This document shows, piece after piece, positions 49,389 through 60,636 of a stretch of DNA of 64,000 nucleotides (the stretch's first letter is position 1; each line of letters opens with the position of its first letter). Below the pieces are notes generated by a model. That model was not told the origin of the DNA and searched no databases. It saw only the letters and a list, made by a program, of their open reading frames with translations. The stretch is from Girardinichthys multiradiatus (lineage: Eukaryota > Chordata > Actinopteri > Cyprinodontiformes > Goodeidae), in assembly GCF_021462225.1 (NCBI RefSeq), contig NC_061818.1, forward strand, positions 20,533,978-20,597,977. The letters are read 5' to 3'. The position numbers were made by a program, and so were the translations under genes.

Positions 49389-51000
49389 CAGTGTCTTGCA
49401 AAAGCATTCATACCCCTTAAACTTCCCTGCAGTTTGGAATCTTACAGCCATAAACTGCAGTTTATTTTTATATGATCATATGTAATAGACCATTGTAAAG
49501 CGTGTATAAGAAAAGAAAAAGATAATTCATGGTTTTCAAGATTTATACACTAATATAAATCCGAAAAGTTTGGTGTGCATTTATATTAAGCCCCCTTTAC
49601 TCTGACACTACTAAATAAAGCTCAATGCCTTCAAATTCACCCAATAAGCAAACAGTCCATTTGTGTGTAATTTACAGTCAGTATAAAAACATCTGTTCTG
49701 ACAACGCCTCAAAGGCTTATTAGAGAACACTCATCCATTTTCCATCCCCGCTTCTTCGATACTGGGTCAAGGGGGAGCTGGTGCCTATCTCTAGTGGTCT
49801 ACAGGTGAAAGGTAGGGTACACCCTGGACGGGTCGCCAGTCCATCGCAGGGCAACACAGACACACACAGGACAAATAACCATGCACACACCCATTAACAC
49901 ACAATGGCAATTTTTAGAGAGTCCAATTAACCTAACTGTCAGGTTTTTGGAATGTGAGAGGAAGTCACAGTACCTGAAGAGAACCCATGCATGCATGGGG
50001 AGAACAAGCAAACTTCATGCAGAAAGACCCCAGACCTGGAGTCAAACCCAGGACCTTCTCAGTGCAAGGCAACAGTGCTACCAACTGTGCTGCCTTGCAG
50101 CCTTATTAGAGAACATTAGTTAACAAACAGCATCATGAAAACAAAGGAACACAGCAGACAGGTCAATTAGTGGAGAGTTTTAAGCAGGGTGAGGTTATAA
50201 AATAATATTCGAAGCTTTGAACTATGAATATGAGACAGCTGCAAACATAAAAAGGCATTGCCCTATGCATAAACTAAAACACTGGATAAGGAGAGCATTA
50301 ATGCAAAGCACCCAAAATAACTTTGCAACTTCAGAGGAGCTGCACAGATCCTAAGCTCATGTAGAAGAATCTATTAATATAAGCTTTTAGTCATGGGTTA
50401 TACAAATTTGGCCTTTGAATCCGCTTTCCTGTTTGCTGTGTGGTCTACATTTGTCCACGTAGGGAACACAACCATGCAAAAGACCAAGATTTAATGTTGC
50501 ATGCAAAAATATTTTTTGTAGTACAAAATTAACCTTACACATCCCCCTGAACACACCATTCCTACAATGATGCATGGTGGGAGCATCTTCAGTCAGGACA
50601 GGGAAGCTGGTCAAAGCATTTCTTGGTTAGCTCTCTCAAGGCATCAACATTTAATCACCATATTTTAAGATAGATTGCTAAAGGTTATTATTTACATGAG
50701 TGACATGACATCCCCAACCATGAAACATGGTGGCATAAGCATCATGCTGTGGGGATATTTATATTTCAACAGGAAAAAAATCCATCTGGCATGCACTTTA
50801 TAAATATGGTATACGGGAGATTAGCAAGTAGTAAGCCATTTCTGAAAGCCAGCCAAATGAAGTTTTGTTTGCAATTTGCCACAAGCCATAGGGGACACTG
50901 CAAACATGTGGAAAAAGGTGCTCTGGTCAGATGAAATTAGATTTAAAGCTGAATGCAGGGCAATGCATGAAGGGAAGGTATAAGACGCTGCAAAGGATTG
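49389..51000 (+). mobile_element. Decayed Tc1-like transposon, split by an L2-like tail insertion
   Basis: Starts cagtgtcttgcaaaagcattc and contains the subterminal phrases agaacattagttaacaaacagc, atgaaaacaaaggaacacagcag, then tttaagcagggtgaggttat. Later come transposase-region phrases gatgcatggtgggagcatctt (about 50570), aaacatggtggcataagcatc (about 50725) and aacatgtggaaaaaggtgctct (about 50903). No frame is open. The insertion at 49730-50101 splits its left part. Lies between the two gamma-subunit genes. The right limit is approximate. Confidence 0.7.
49730..50101 (-). mobile_element. Retroposed L2-like 3' tail / SINE-like repeat, copy 2, with target-site duplication
   Basis: 372 bp flanked by the 14-bp direct repeat cttattagagaaca (49716-49729 and 50102-50115). 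It starts ctcatccattttcc and continues gctggtgcctatctc, ggtagggtacaccctgg, gtcgccagtccatcgcaggg, a CA-rich stretch, ccaattaacctaac, catgcatggggagaac, gcaaacttcatgcagaaag and caggaccttct. The element's 3' end is at the left, so it is on the minus strand. It lacks coding sequence. Confidence 0.8.
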
Positions 51001-51395
51001 TGACTGGAGTCAACAAGACAACCATAAGAAAACAGCCTGAGCTACAGTAGAATGGAATAATTTTGTGGTTTTATATTGACAAAATGTTTAAGACACATGT
51101 CTGCTTAGCAATCTGTAGTATGTGCCTTTTGTTTGAGAAAAACACATTTTCTCATATGTTCTTTAAACAGTGTGTCTGTGTAAAAGACTCCTAACAGTGT
51201 CAAAGTCTGAGAGATGATAAGAAATACCTGTGTTTATTATAACAACCTACCTGGTTTCATTTGCAGTAAAGCTGCTCTTCTTCCAAGGGCAGAGTTTTCT
51301 CCATGGCAGTATGAGTGAACACTTATCTCTAAGTGTGTAATAGTAGTGTATTTTGGTGCTCTCCATCTTCCTAGATGACCTCCTAACCTATGTTA

Positions 51396-51461
51396 TTTGT
51401 TGCTGGTCTCTCTGCGGCTGTCGAGAGACCAAACACCTCGCAGCTGTCTCCAAGCAACAAA
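51396..51461. other. Compound inverted repeat (possible cruciform or RNA hairpin)
   Basis: Two perfect nested inverted repeats: tttgttgct (396-404) with agcaacaaa (453-461), and the directly adjoining ggtctctc (405-412) with gagagacc (423-430). The left arms form one 17-bp run, while the right arms are separated by 22 bp. No transposon context or ORF was recognised. See findings. Confidence 0.6.
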
Positions 51462-52479
51462 CAAGGTTGTGGATGGTGACACGCCACCCACAGCGCAGTG
51501 TATCATTCCAAAAGGGTCACCTAGTGTGAGCCGACTGGTAGGAGAAGCAGCTGTCTGCAACAATAGAAACACTTAATTTCTTCTGCAGGAATCGAGATGG
51601 GTCTAAACACAGATATACTTTAATTGTTGCTGCCAGCTTCCCTGTCACAATCTTTATCCCACCATAAAAACAACCTTAATTGGAGGCTAAATTTACCCAA
51701 AGCTGACTAGATTGCATAGCCTTCAGAGGGACCCAACTGTGTTCATTCGCTAATGACAGGCAACATTGCTCTAGCTAAATTAGATTACCCGTGCCTCAAG
51801 GCCATTTCTATGAGGGTTATGTCAGTCTCAAGTATAAAAAAACAGGATCAGTTACAGTGCATCTTCACCTCAGTGGGGCCATCCTCAACATTCCTTCTGT
51901 GCATGTAAGCGTTTCATCTATCCATCTAAATGAGGCTGAGGTGATGTGGGATGGTGAATTGTGAGCAGACTGAAAAAAAATTAAATTAGGTGAAAATTAC
52001 AAGGGGATGATGTAGCCCCTTGATTGTGCTGCAACATCAGATGTTTATATCAGAGGATAATTTCCCAGGTTGGATTAACAGCTCGGATTTCTTTTTGATG
52101 AAAATGAAATCTCACCAGCGTGATCCCTCTTATTTTGTGGGGCGGTTTTTAATTTTGACATAAGGCACAATGTTGAGTTATGTGGAAAATTTAGGACATA
52201 GTAAAACAGCCTGTATGTGTTTTTCTCTTATATTTGGACATGTTTAATATAAACTTTTACAGTACCAAGAAATTCAGATAATATACTCAATAAACAATAC
52301 AAGTAGAATATAAAGTTGTTTTTTTTTTCTGTAAAATGTAATAAAAAGTTGATTTATTCCTACTTAATACTGTTGAAATCACACAAATGTATCAAATCAA
52401 CTGCACAATTAGAATGTTGTTAAATAGCATTTTGAGGGAGATCTGACTTGTTTAAAGTGCTAAACTGAATAATTTGGAC

Positions 52480-52975
52480 GCCACAAAAGAGGACATGTTT
52501 GGCATAAAGCAAAGTCAGTATTCCAGGAAAATAACCGAATATCAGCTGTGAAGCACAAAGGTAGAAGTGTCCTGGTTTTGGGAGGCTTTGCTGCATTAGG
52601 ACTTGCCATTTCACCATCATGGAATCCATCATGAATTCTAATGTGCTTCAGAGGATGTTTGCAACATGACAATGGCCCAAAACATCGCAGTAAATCCACT
52701 AAAGACTGGAAATAGAAAGTCCCAAGATGAGTTAATGCCAGAATCTTGAGTCCGCTGAGATTGTGCAGGGCGACTTAAAAAACTTATTCATCCAAGAAAC
52801 ACGTCAAATCTTTCCTAGATGAAATTGAGGAATGACACAAACCTTCCTCAGACTGATGATAGAGACTGGAAGATGGCTACAAGAATCATCTCACTGAAGT
52901 TATTTTAGCCAATGTGGGAAGGGTGTCCTAACTTTTCCTCTGCTAGAAAACAGATTTTTGTGATTATGTTTTGTT
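52480..52975 (+). mobile_element. Decayed Tc1-like transposase relic, subfamily shared with 15500-16190
   Basis: Shares with the 15.5 kb relic gacatgtttggc, tattccaggaaaa, gtgaagcacaaaggtagaag, tggttttggga and the tail gactggaagatggctacaagaa...cactgaagttattttagcca. The phrase caacatgacaatggcccaaaacat is the catalytic-Asp region. No open frame. Confidence 0.65.
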
Positions 52976-54247
52976 TATTAAGTGTAACAATGTTTGTTTT
53001 TGTAAGTGTAAGTAAATAACTTTTTTTCCAAGGAGAAATAAAAAAATACAGTAAGAATAGACCTCAATATTTGAACTTTCTTAATAACGAACTGAATATT
53101 TAATGTTTTCACATGACTGTAGTTCTGTGCACGTGGTTCATTCTATGTTGTGCTGCTGTTGATTAGTTTTATTTTCACAGTTTATAGATTCTCTTTAAAC
53201 ATACCAAGAAATAAGTTGTTTGGTCACCAAAATAATGGGTGGGATTGCCTCTGTGTGAAAGTAGGCAGCTATTCAGTTGAAAGAGGTCTGCCACTAGCGC
53301 CGACTGATTTCTTTCTTTGACAAACAATGCAAAGACTCCAATGTGGCAGAGGGTTGTAGCTTGTAAGGAGACAACAGCAATTTAATCTTGAGCAACAGAG
53401 AAGGCATTCAGAGTGGAGGGAAAGGTCAGCTGCAAACATCTGAACAAAGCACAGCAATCAGAAGTGTTCACTGACAAGACAAGCTTCACTTAGATGATTA
53501 TTAACAGCTGCAACGTAAAAACACAAAATGTTTTTATCAGAAGGCTGTTGTTCTCTGTTGGGTGCACTCATTCATTCATTTTTTTTATACCTTGGGTGTG
53601 AGATCGGGGTGGTGAGAGGGTTCCCAGCCTGGTCAAGACGTAGTGTAAAAAGCAGAGAGAAACAGACAACCTTGCGTGCAACCCCTCCCATCTAAGGTCC
53701 TATAATCCCATTGCTTAATGTTACCCATTTCCCCATGCCAAAGCCTATCTTCACCACTTGACGTCTTAATTTGAAGTCACTAAGGAACAGCTCAATTTTA
53801 TCACTGAAAAAAATTTAAACCTTTTACCAGCAAATACATGATCAGTTGTCGATAATTACTTTTAGAATCAGAATGCCCATTTACTCCATATAAACTGTAA
53901 TATGATTCTAACTGTCACTGGCATAATGTTATCTTCACATTTTTCTTTTCTTTTAATATCAACTATGATAGTAAAAAATTATTATAATGTAGGAACTTCA
54001 CATTTAAACCAGGTGCATGGCCAGCAGCTGCATAACCAACTGCTGAGGAAGCAGCCAGCTGACCAGGCTGACCAAGGGAGGACGCACAGAATGTGTTGTG
54101 CTTAAAAATGGAGGCTAGTGAGCAGAACTGTTAACTGAGTAAGACTGAGCATGAAACAAGCACACCACTGCTTTATCATGCAAATGTTTCTCCACTGGAT
54201 AAAAGGATTATTTACAGCTGTAAGTAGACAAACTGCATTTATATGCA
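52976..54247. other. Intergenic stretch between cacng4 and cacng1, nothing recognised
   Basis: No exon, RNA gene or complete repeat recognised; short ORFs only. Confidence 0.5.
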
Positions 54248-54410
54248 TTGGGGGAGAGGTGGGTGGCACCCTGAACAGGTTGCCATTCCATCATAGTATA
54301 TCACGTAAAATCTCAATAAAATACACAGAAGTGGTTGTTATTTTAAAGTAACAAAATATGGAAAAGTTTAAAGGTTTGACAGGTGTGAACACCTTTGCAA
54401 GGCATATACC
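54248..54410. repeat. Repeat fragments: L2-like tail piece followed by Tc1-like terminal piece
   Basis: ggtggcaccctgaacaggttgccattccatcatag (54258-54292) is a decayed form of the ccctggacaggtcgccagtccatcgcag core. It is followed, around 54375-54405, by acaggtgtgaacacctttgcaagg, a decayed Tc1-like terminus. Confidence 0.45.
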
Positions 54411-56487
54411 AAACCCAATTTCCTCTCCCTAAGTGGAAAAAAAAAAGTCACTGGCATGAATTAAGTAAACATAGGGTCAAGATAAACGGCAGGATATGTC
54501 AGGCTTTGTGGTACGAAACAGAGGATGCCAAAAAACTGCATACACCCGCTGCCTCCTGTATGAATTATGATGACTGTTGTTCACTTGAAACCTCTGCTTA
54601 TTTTATGAAGAAATCCCCACCAAAGAACAGCCACAATGACCCTGATTTTGTTTATTTATCCAGGTACAGTATGCTTGGGGTGATACAAGTTAAAAATATT
54701 TTTTTAGTAAGAACATTGAATGTGGGAAATACAGTGGATCATAAAAGGCACTGATTTACCTTTAAAATAGAGATTAGTTTGGTGCTAAACATGGTACAAC
54801 AGAACTCCTCAGTAAAAGAAGGGAGCCTCGGACTCTACTTTTTTATCATGTGCAGCCCAACCAATTATTTACCTTCTCTTCTAATCATCCAAATTTAAAT
54901 GCTTATTGATGACAAAAGAGAAGGTGCTTTATTATATACTAAGCCATAAATAAATGTAAGCACACATAATAAAAGACAGCTGCCGCTCATACATTGAATT
55001 GAAAATATGGTTTCTTCTCCTAAACATACTCACTGTACTTCACCTTACAATCAAAATACTTCACTGACGCATAACAGAAATACTAGTTTTAGCTGACTAT
55101 AAAAAGGTAAGTTGAATCACGCGATTATTGTCGGACTACTTGTCAGTTTGATTACTGAGACAATCTTTCATCAAATAATGCTTTGAATTCTCTTTTCGTA
55201 TTGGTGTGTTTCTTTATTATATTTTTATTTACAGCTTTATATTACAAACAATGACTTTTTTAGACTGAAATATAAAAGTGAAAGACCTACACTGATGGCT
55301 TTTTTTTCATGTGCTCAGCTTGATAGTATGAAGTGTTGTCTCCACCAACACAATCTCTGGTCAACTGAGTCCAGCATGCTCAGACAACACTCACAGTATT
55401 TACCAAAAATAAATTAATGGCATTTTTACTTCTCTTCGGTTATTTTTCTTAAGGCTTGTCTTTGTCACTGGTCCAGTTTCTTATGACGACCACAAAGCAA
55501 GAAGCCTGCCGCAGCTTTGCTCTATTTCCTGAGAAAACTAACAGACCAGTCAGACACCCGCAAGACAGTACAGATCTTGTAAGTGGGGGCTAATCCTTGC
55601 CACTCCACATGTCTCCCTCTAGCCTCTCTCTTGTTTGAAAAGGAAGAAGCTAGCCTGCCAGATGGACACACTGACTTTGACAGACAGACATGAATTCTCT
55701 CATTGGCTCTGATCCTTTTCTGTTAAAGACTTGATCCCAAGACTCTGTTCAGAACCAAAGGACATCCTGATTTATGTTGTATGTGTTTTTTTGAGTTCAG
55801 GCTCCCCTAAAGCTTTTCTGTCTTTCTTCCAGGACAGGTATATCCATCTGAGAAGGTAGAGGAGGAATGGCAGGACCACTTGATCTATTGTCTGACTAAC
55901 TTCAGAAAGGTCAGGGATTACAGAGCAGACAATACAGAGATAAATCGGCCTAAATACTAAACATTCAATACATCACAGTTTAGCAAGGATATAATTTTGT
56001 AAAGACACTGACTCTTTTTCAAGGCTGTGATTAGAGCATAACATGTAATTCAATAAGAAATTAGAGACACTGTCACATACAAATGGAACACTAAAGAGTA
56101 TGTTTCATTTAGCACCTTGTTGCTTGAACCATAATACATTTTAATTGCAAACCTCAAGTTTAGCCACAAAGTGTAGGAATAATTACGTAAAACATTGAAT
56201 AGGATTAACAGACTGCTCATATTTGAACAGTTAAAAAAAACTAGTTTTGAATTGGCTACAGCACAGACCTTGGTAACTCTGTTCTGCTTCAATGCATCTA
56301 AAAGCAAGTAATTTGCTCCCATTTTGTTAAGTGGCTCATCTTCTGTCCTTGTAACTGTCCTCTTGTGTCCGTTTGGTCTTTTCAAAAAATCCAGAGACTC
56401 TCTTTTACATGGCAGGCTTCTTCAGTATACCAGACTTCTGATTATGCACCCTCATTAAGGTTAACCTTGAGCTTACAAGTCTCCCAC
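54411..56487. other. Region downstream of cacng4, including its 3' UTR
   Basis: The stretch just below 56488 should be cacng4 3' UTR on the minus strand, but no convincing polyadenylation signal close to the stop was seen. A 119-codon frame at 54395-54754 and a 111-codon frame at 56050-56385 resemble nothing and are not called. Confidence 0.45.
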
Positions 56488-57014
56488 TTACACAGGCGTG
56501 GTCCGGCGATTTACTCCATCCTTCAAATCGTTTGGGAAACAGTTATGAACCTGCAGGAATTCAGCACTGCCCTCGTGCTCAGAACTGTATGTGTTCTCAG
56601 TCACACTGTCCCTTGCCAAGGCATACATGGACAGCTCACTCAAGGGCCCGCTAGAAGACGGTGCACCCTTCATACCGCCTACAGGCGAATTCTCCCTAGA
56701 GGCCTCCGTGGAGTGCGAGCTGGCACGGGACGTCCGCCGGCGGTAGCGGAAACTGGGAATTCTTGAGTATGGCGAAGAAGAGGAGAGTGAGCGAATAAAC
56801 TCGCGACGTGCCTTCCAGCGGACCTCCTTGTTCTTCTCGATGTAAATGTTGATGACAAGGACGGCAACAGTTTCAGCCACGATAAAGGAAAGGGCGCCGA
56901 AGTAGAAGGACCAACCGTAAGAGTAGGTGTACTTCTTGTCATCGTCTCGTTTGTCACTGGGGTCCCCAGCATTGCTTGAGATATAGACAATGATGCCGAT
57001 GATGTTGCTCAGAC
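56488..57014 (-). CDS. cacng4: cacng4 terminal coding exon
   Basis: Starts after acceptor cttttatcag with GT-CTG-AGC (Gly-Leu-Ser) and ends at the stop after RRTTPV. It encodes the end of helix 3, the second extracellular loop, helix 4 and the whole cytosolic tail. The tail carries an arginine/serine-rich stretch (the region phosphorylated in TARPs), a [10 protein letters not shown] motif, FLQVHNCF and the PDZ ligand TTPV. The open frame continues past the acceptor to 57078, but that part is intron. Confidence 0.95.
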
Positions 57015-57457
57015 CTGATAAAAGGGAAAGAAGAACAAATATTTCTCGCCATGACTTTTTTTTACCAGCAAGGATCAACTCATGGAGATGTTAAATGTGC
57101 TAATCAATCAATGATTGCAGGAGTCTCGACACCTCTGGTGGCCTTAATGACATTTATGATCACTGCCTATGACTAACCATTTTTATATGCAGTGTGGGTC
57201 TATGGGCACCACATCAAGCTACCTTCTTGGTTTAATATTCCAACCCAGATTATTGCAGCTTGCTGGGTGTGGCAGGCAGTGTTGTGTGTGTGTTATTCCT
57301 GTGTCATTCATCTTACCTGCGGCTACAAAAAGAATGCCTGCACTGAGGAGTACATTGTTTGTCTTGTTGTACACTCGGCCCATACCGACACACAACCCGC
57401 CAAGCATCAACAGGGTGGTGCTGAGGATGGGGAACACGCTGGAGGCCCGAACTATAC
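56488..57457 (-). CDS. cacng4: Voltage-gated calcium channel gamma-4 subunit (TARP), 3' two coding exons only; gene truncated by window edge
   Basis: Exons 57457-57317 and 57014-56488 (141+527 bp) join in frame across a 302-bp GT-AG intron and give about 221 residues. They encode helix 2 ([17 protein letters not shown]), helix 3 ([15 protein letters not shown] then [11 protein letters not shown]), the loop [16 protein letters not shown], helix 4 ([20 protein letters not shown]) and a long cytosolic tail. The tail is basic and serine-rich ([24 protein letters not shown]) and ends RRTTPV, the TARP class I PDZ ligand. [12 protein letters not shown] and IYIEKNKE favour gamma-4 over gamma-2, -3 or -8. 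In the family it binds AMPA receptors and anchors them through PSD-95-type PDZ proteins. Upstream coding exons are not in the window. Which teleost paralogue (a or b) it is cannot be decided here. Confidence 0.93.
57015..57316 (-). other. cacng4 intron between the last two coding exons (302 bp)
   Basis: Donor gtaag at 57316-57312 and acceptor ttttatcag ending at 57015. Repeat-free. Open frames across it on the plus strand are accidental. Confidence 0.9.
57317..57457 (-). CDS. cacng4: cacng4 penultimate coding exon (141 bp)
   Basis: The acceptor tgtctttgcag at 57468-57458 is followed by GT-ATA-GTT-CGG-GCC (split Arg, then [11 protein letters not shown]). The exon ends GTA-GCC-GCA-G before donor gtaag. 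It encodes helix 2, a short loop ([11 protein letters not shown]) and the first half of helix 3. The 141-bp length is the usual size of this exon in gamma-2/3/4/8 genes. Confidence 0.94.
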
Positions 57458-57533
57458 CTGCAAAGACACAGAAGAGGTGGGAATTGCTCCAGATTGTTTA
57501 AATTTAGGCAGCAATTTTGCTATGTGTACATTA

Positions 57534-58113
57534 CAGCGCCTTGCAAAAGGATTCAGACTCATAAATTTTTTTTACATCTTGTCACGGTATAACCATAAGT
57601 TTTACAGTATTTAATTGTGTTTTTATGTGATAGAGCAACACAAAATAGTGCATAATTCTGAAACTTTACAGTGATACCACTAAATATATTTGCATCAGAA
57701 ATTACCTAATTAGTAACTACACTCCATGAGTGTGTAATTTAGTGTCATTGTAAATCCAGCTGTGAAGGCTTTTGAGAGTTGTCAGGGAACATTAATGATG
57801 AAACAGCAACAGGAATTCCACACACATCAGTCGGCCAGAGATAAATTTGCATAGAGGTTTAAAGCAGGGTGAAGTCATAAAAAGTACCCCAAGCTTTGAA
57901 TATCTCACAGTGTGCTGTTCAATGCATCATCCAGAAATGGAAAGAGTATGGCACAACTGCAAACCTACCAAGACAAGGCCCTTCCCATAAACAAACAGGA
58001 AAATGGAGTAGTAATCAGAGAAGCAGCAAAGACACCAATGGTAACTCCAGAGGTGCTGCTGAGATCCACAATTCAGATAGGAGAATCTGCCAGGACAACT
58101 TTTAGTTGTACAC
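57534..58113 (+). mobile_element. Truncated Tc1-like relic in cacng4 intron 2
   Basis: The left terminus cagcgccttgcaaaaggattc follows TA. Then come aaccataagttttacag, ttttatgtgatagagcaacac, gggaacattaatgatgaaac and tttaaagcagggtgaagtcat, then transposase N-terminus SQCAVQCIIQKWKEYGT with a frameshift and a VTPEVLLRSTIQIGE-like segment. It stops abruptly where the LINE tail starts near 58114, so the LINE insertion cut it or replaced its right part. Confidence 0.75.
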
Positions 58114-59324
58114 TTCACAAATTCAATTCAATTCAGTTTTATTTATATAGCGCCAATTCACAACACATGTTGTCTCAAGGCACTTCACAACAGTCAGGTA
58201 CATACATTCCAATTAGTCCTAACCATTGAACAGTGCAGTCAGTTAATTATTTATTCAAATTGGATAAAAAGTTTTTCTATCTAAGGAAACCCAGCAGATT
58301 CCATCCAGTCAGTGACTTGCAGCATTCACTCCTCCCAGATGAGCATGAAGAGACAGTGGACAGTCACTGGCGTTGACTTTGCAGAAATCCCTCATACTGA
58401 GCATGCATGTAGCGACAGTGGAGAGGAAAAACTCCCTTTTAACAGGAAGAAACCTCCAGCAGAACCAGGCTCAGAGTGAGCGGCCATCTGCCACGACCGA
58501 CTGGGGGTTTGAGAGAAAGAACAGAGCAGAGACACAAAGAGAACAAAGAAGCACTGATCCAGGAGTCCTTTCTATCGGAAGGAAAAGTAAATGTTAATGG
58601 ATGTAGCTCCTTTAGTCGTTTCACATAGAAAGAATAGATAAACTCTGAGCCAGTTTTCAAGGTTAGGGTCTGAAAAAGAGCACATATAATTAGTTACAGT
58701 AAAGCTCAGTCAATCGCCATGTCTAGGAGAGAGAAAGGGTTAAACACTACAAGACAGGACCATGTGGATCATCGGTAGAGGCTGAGCATTAAGTTGTTGC
58801 CAGCAGAAGCTCGGACAATGCCCCTCACCAGAAAGGTGTCACAGGTAGACACAGAGCCAGGCCAGGTGTAGCTTCTAGGAAGAGAAAAGAGAGAACAAAG
58901 TTAAAAGCTGAAATAACAGCAAATAATGCAAAATTGGAGAGTAGTGTGAGAATGTAGCGAAGAGGGTGAAAGTGGTCATTATGTCCTCCAGCAGCTTAAG
59001 CCTATAGCAGCATAACTACACAGATAGTTTCAGTTCAGATTATTTAGTTAAACGGCGCTTATTTACAACAATGTCAACTCAAGGCACCCCACAAAGGGTT
59101 CCTCTGATGGTCATTGTTATACTAAAAACCACAAGGATTGGGATACCTCCCTCTGTCAGACTGATTATAACCATTGGAAAAGAGAAGGGGTCATACAGGT
59201 AGCAGAAATGGAGAGTGTGTTTGCACCTCAACCATAACTGAGCCGGTTTAGGCTAAACCTGACTCCACCTTACTCCAACCAACAGGGAGGGAGGAAGGCT
59301 CCCTCCCTGATAAACTAAGCCACT
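58114..59324 (-). repeat. LINE 3' non-coding region with two tail-like segments
   Basis: Contains the tatagcgccaattcacaacacatgt(t/c)gtctcaaggcac motif twice: 58140-58185 clearly, and 59050-59092 in decayed form. Between them is the block with ggataaaaagtttttctatc, actggcgttgactttgcag and gcggccatctgccacgaccg (58260-58505); the block with gggtcatacaggtagcagaaatgg is at 59185-59212. The two tails suggest either a tandem or nested second insertion or an element with a duplicated tail. Confidence 0.65.
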
Positions 59325-60308
59325 CTAACTATAAGCTTTATCAAAAAGGAAAGTTTTAAGCCTAGCCTTAAAAGTAGACAGGGTATCTGCCTCACGGACT
59401 AAAACTGGGAGCTGGTTCCACAGGAGAGGAGCCTGATAACTAAAGGATCTGCCTCCCATTCTACTTCTAGAGACTCTAGGAACCACCAGTAAACTTGCAG
59501 TCTGAGAACGAAGTGCTCTGTTAGGAACATATCAAACAATCAAATCTCTGATGTATGATGGAGCTAGATCATTAAGGGCTTTATATGTGAGGAGGAGAAT
59601 TTTAAATTCTATTCTGGATTTAACAGGGAGCCAATGAAGGGAAGCTAAAATAGGAGAAATATGATCTCTCTTTTTAATTTTCATCAGAACTCTTGCTGCA
59701 GCATTTTGAATCAGCTGAAGGCTTTTAACTGCATTTTTTGGACATCCGGATAGTAAAGAATTACAATAGTTCAGCCTTGAAGTAACAAATGCATGGACTA
59801 GTTTTTCAGCGTCACTCCTGGACAGGATATTTCTAATTTTGGGCAATGTTCCGGAGATGAAAGAAGGAAACCCTAGAAACCTGTTTAATATGGGACATAA
59901 ATGACATGTCCTGGTCAAAAATAACACCAAGGTTTTTTACTTTATTACCAGAGGTCAATTTAATGCCATCCAGATTAAGTGATTGACTAAGCAGTTTCTT
60001 TTTTAAAGACTCAGGTCCAAAGACAACAACTTCTGTCTTGTCTGAATTTAGAAGCAAAAAATCTAAAGTCATCAAGTTTTTATGTCTTCAAGACATGCTT
60101 GTAGTCTATCTAACTGGTTGGGCTCATCAGGATTTATGGATTAGTAAAGCTGAGTATCACCAGCGTAACAGTGATAATTTATCCTATGCTGCCTGATAAT
60201 TTGACCTATTGGAAGCATATATATATATAGTAAAGAGAATTGCCCCAAGTACTGAACTCTGTGGCACTCCACCATTAACCCTGAAGTTTAAAGATGATTT
60301 ATCATTTA

Positions 60309-60508
60309 CAGGTCCTTCTAAAAATATTAGCATATTGTGAAAAAGTTCATTATTTTCCATAATGTAATGATGAAAATTTAACATTCATATATTTTAGATT
60401 CATTGCACACTAACGGAAATATTTCAGGTCTTTTATTGTCTTAATACGGATGATTTTGGCATACAGCTCATGAAAACCCAAAATTCCTATCTCACAAAAT
60501 TAGCATAT
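60309..60508 (+). repeat. Left terminal inverted repeat of Tc1-like copy 2
   Basis: Pairs with 61719-61918; the inner aaaattagcatat motif ends at 60508. Confidence 0.9.
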
Positions 60509-60636
60509 CATTAAAAGGGTCTCTAAACGAGTTATGATCCTAATCATCTGAATCAACGAGTTAACTCTAAACACCTGCAAAAGATTCCTGAGGCCTTTAA
60601 AACTCCCAGCCTGGTTCATCACTCAAAACCCCAATC

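Noticed and set aside
54395..54754. 119-codon plus-strand frame
   Set aside because: Begins in a Tc1-like terminal fragment and shows no family resemblance; chance frame.
56365..57614. Plus-strand frames opposite the cacng4 exons
   Set aside because: They are antisense shadows of the conserved channel exons; the minus strand carries the homology and splice sites.
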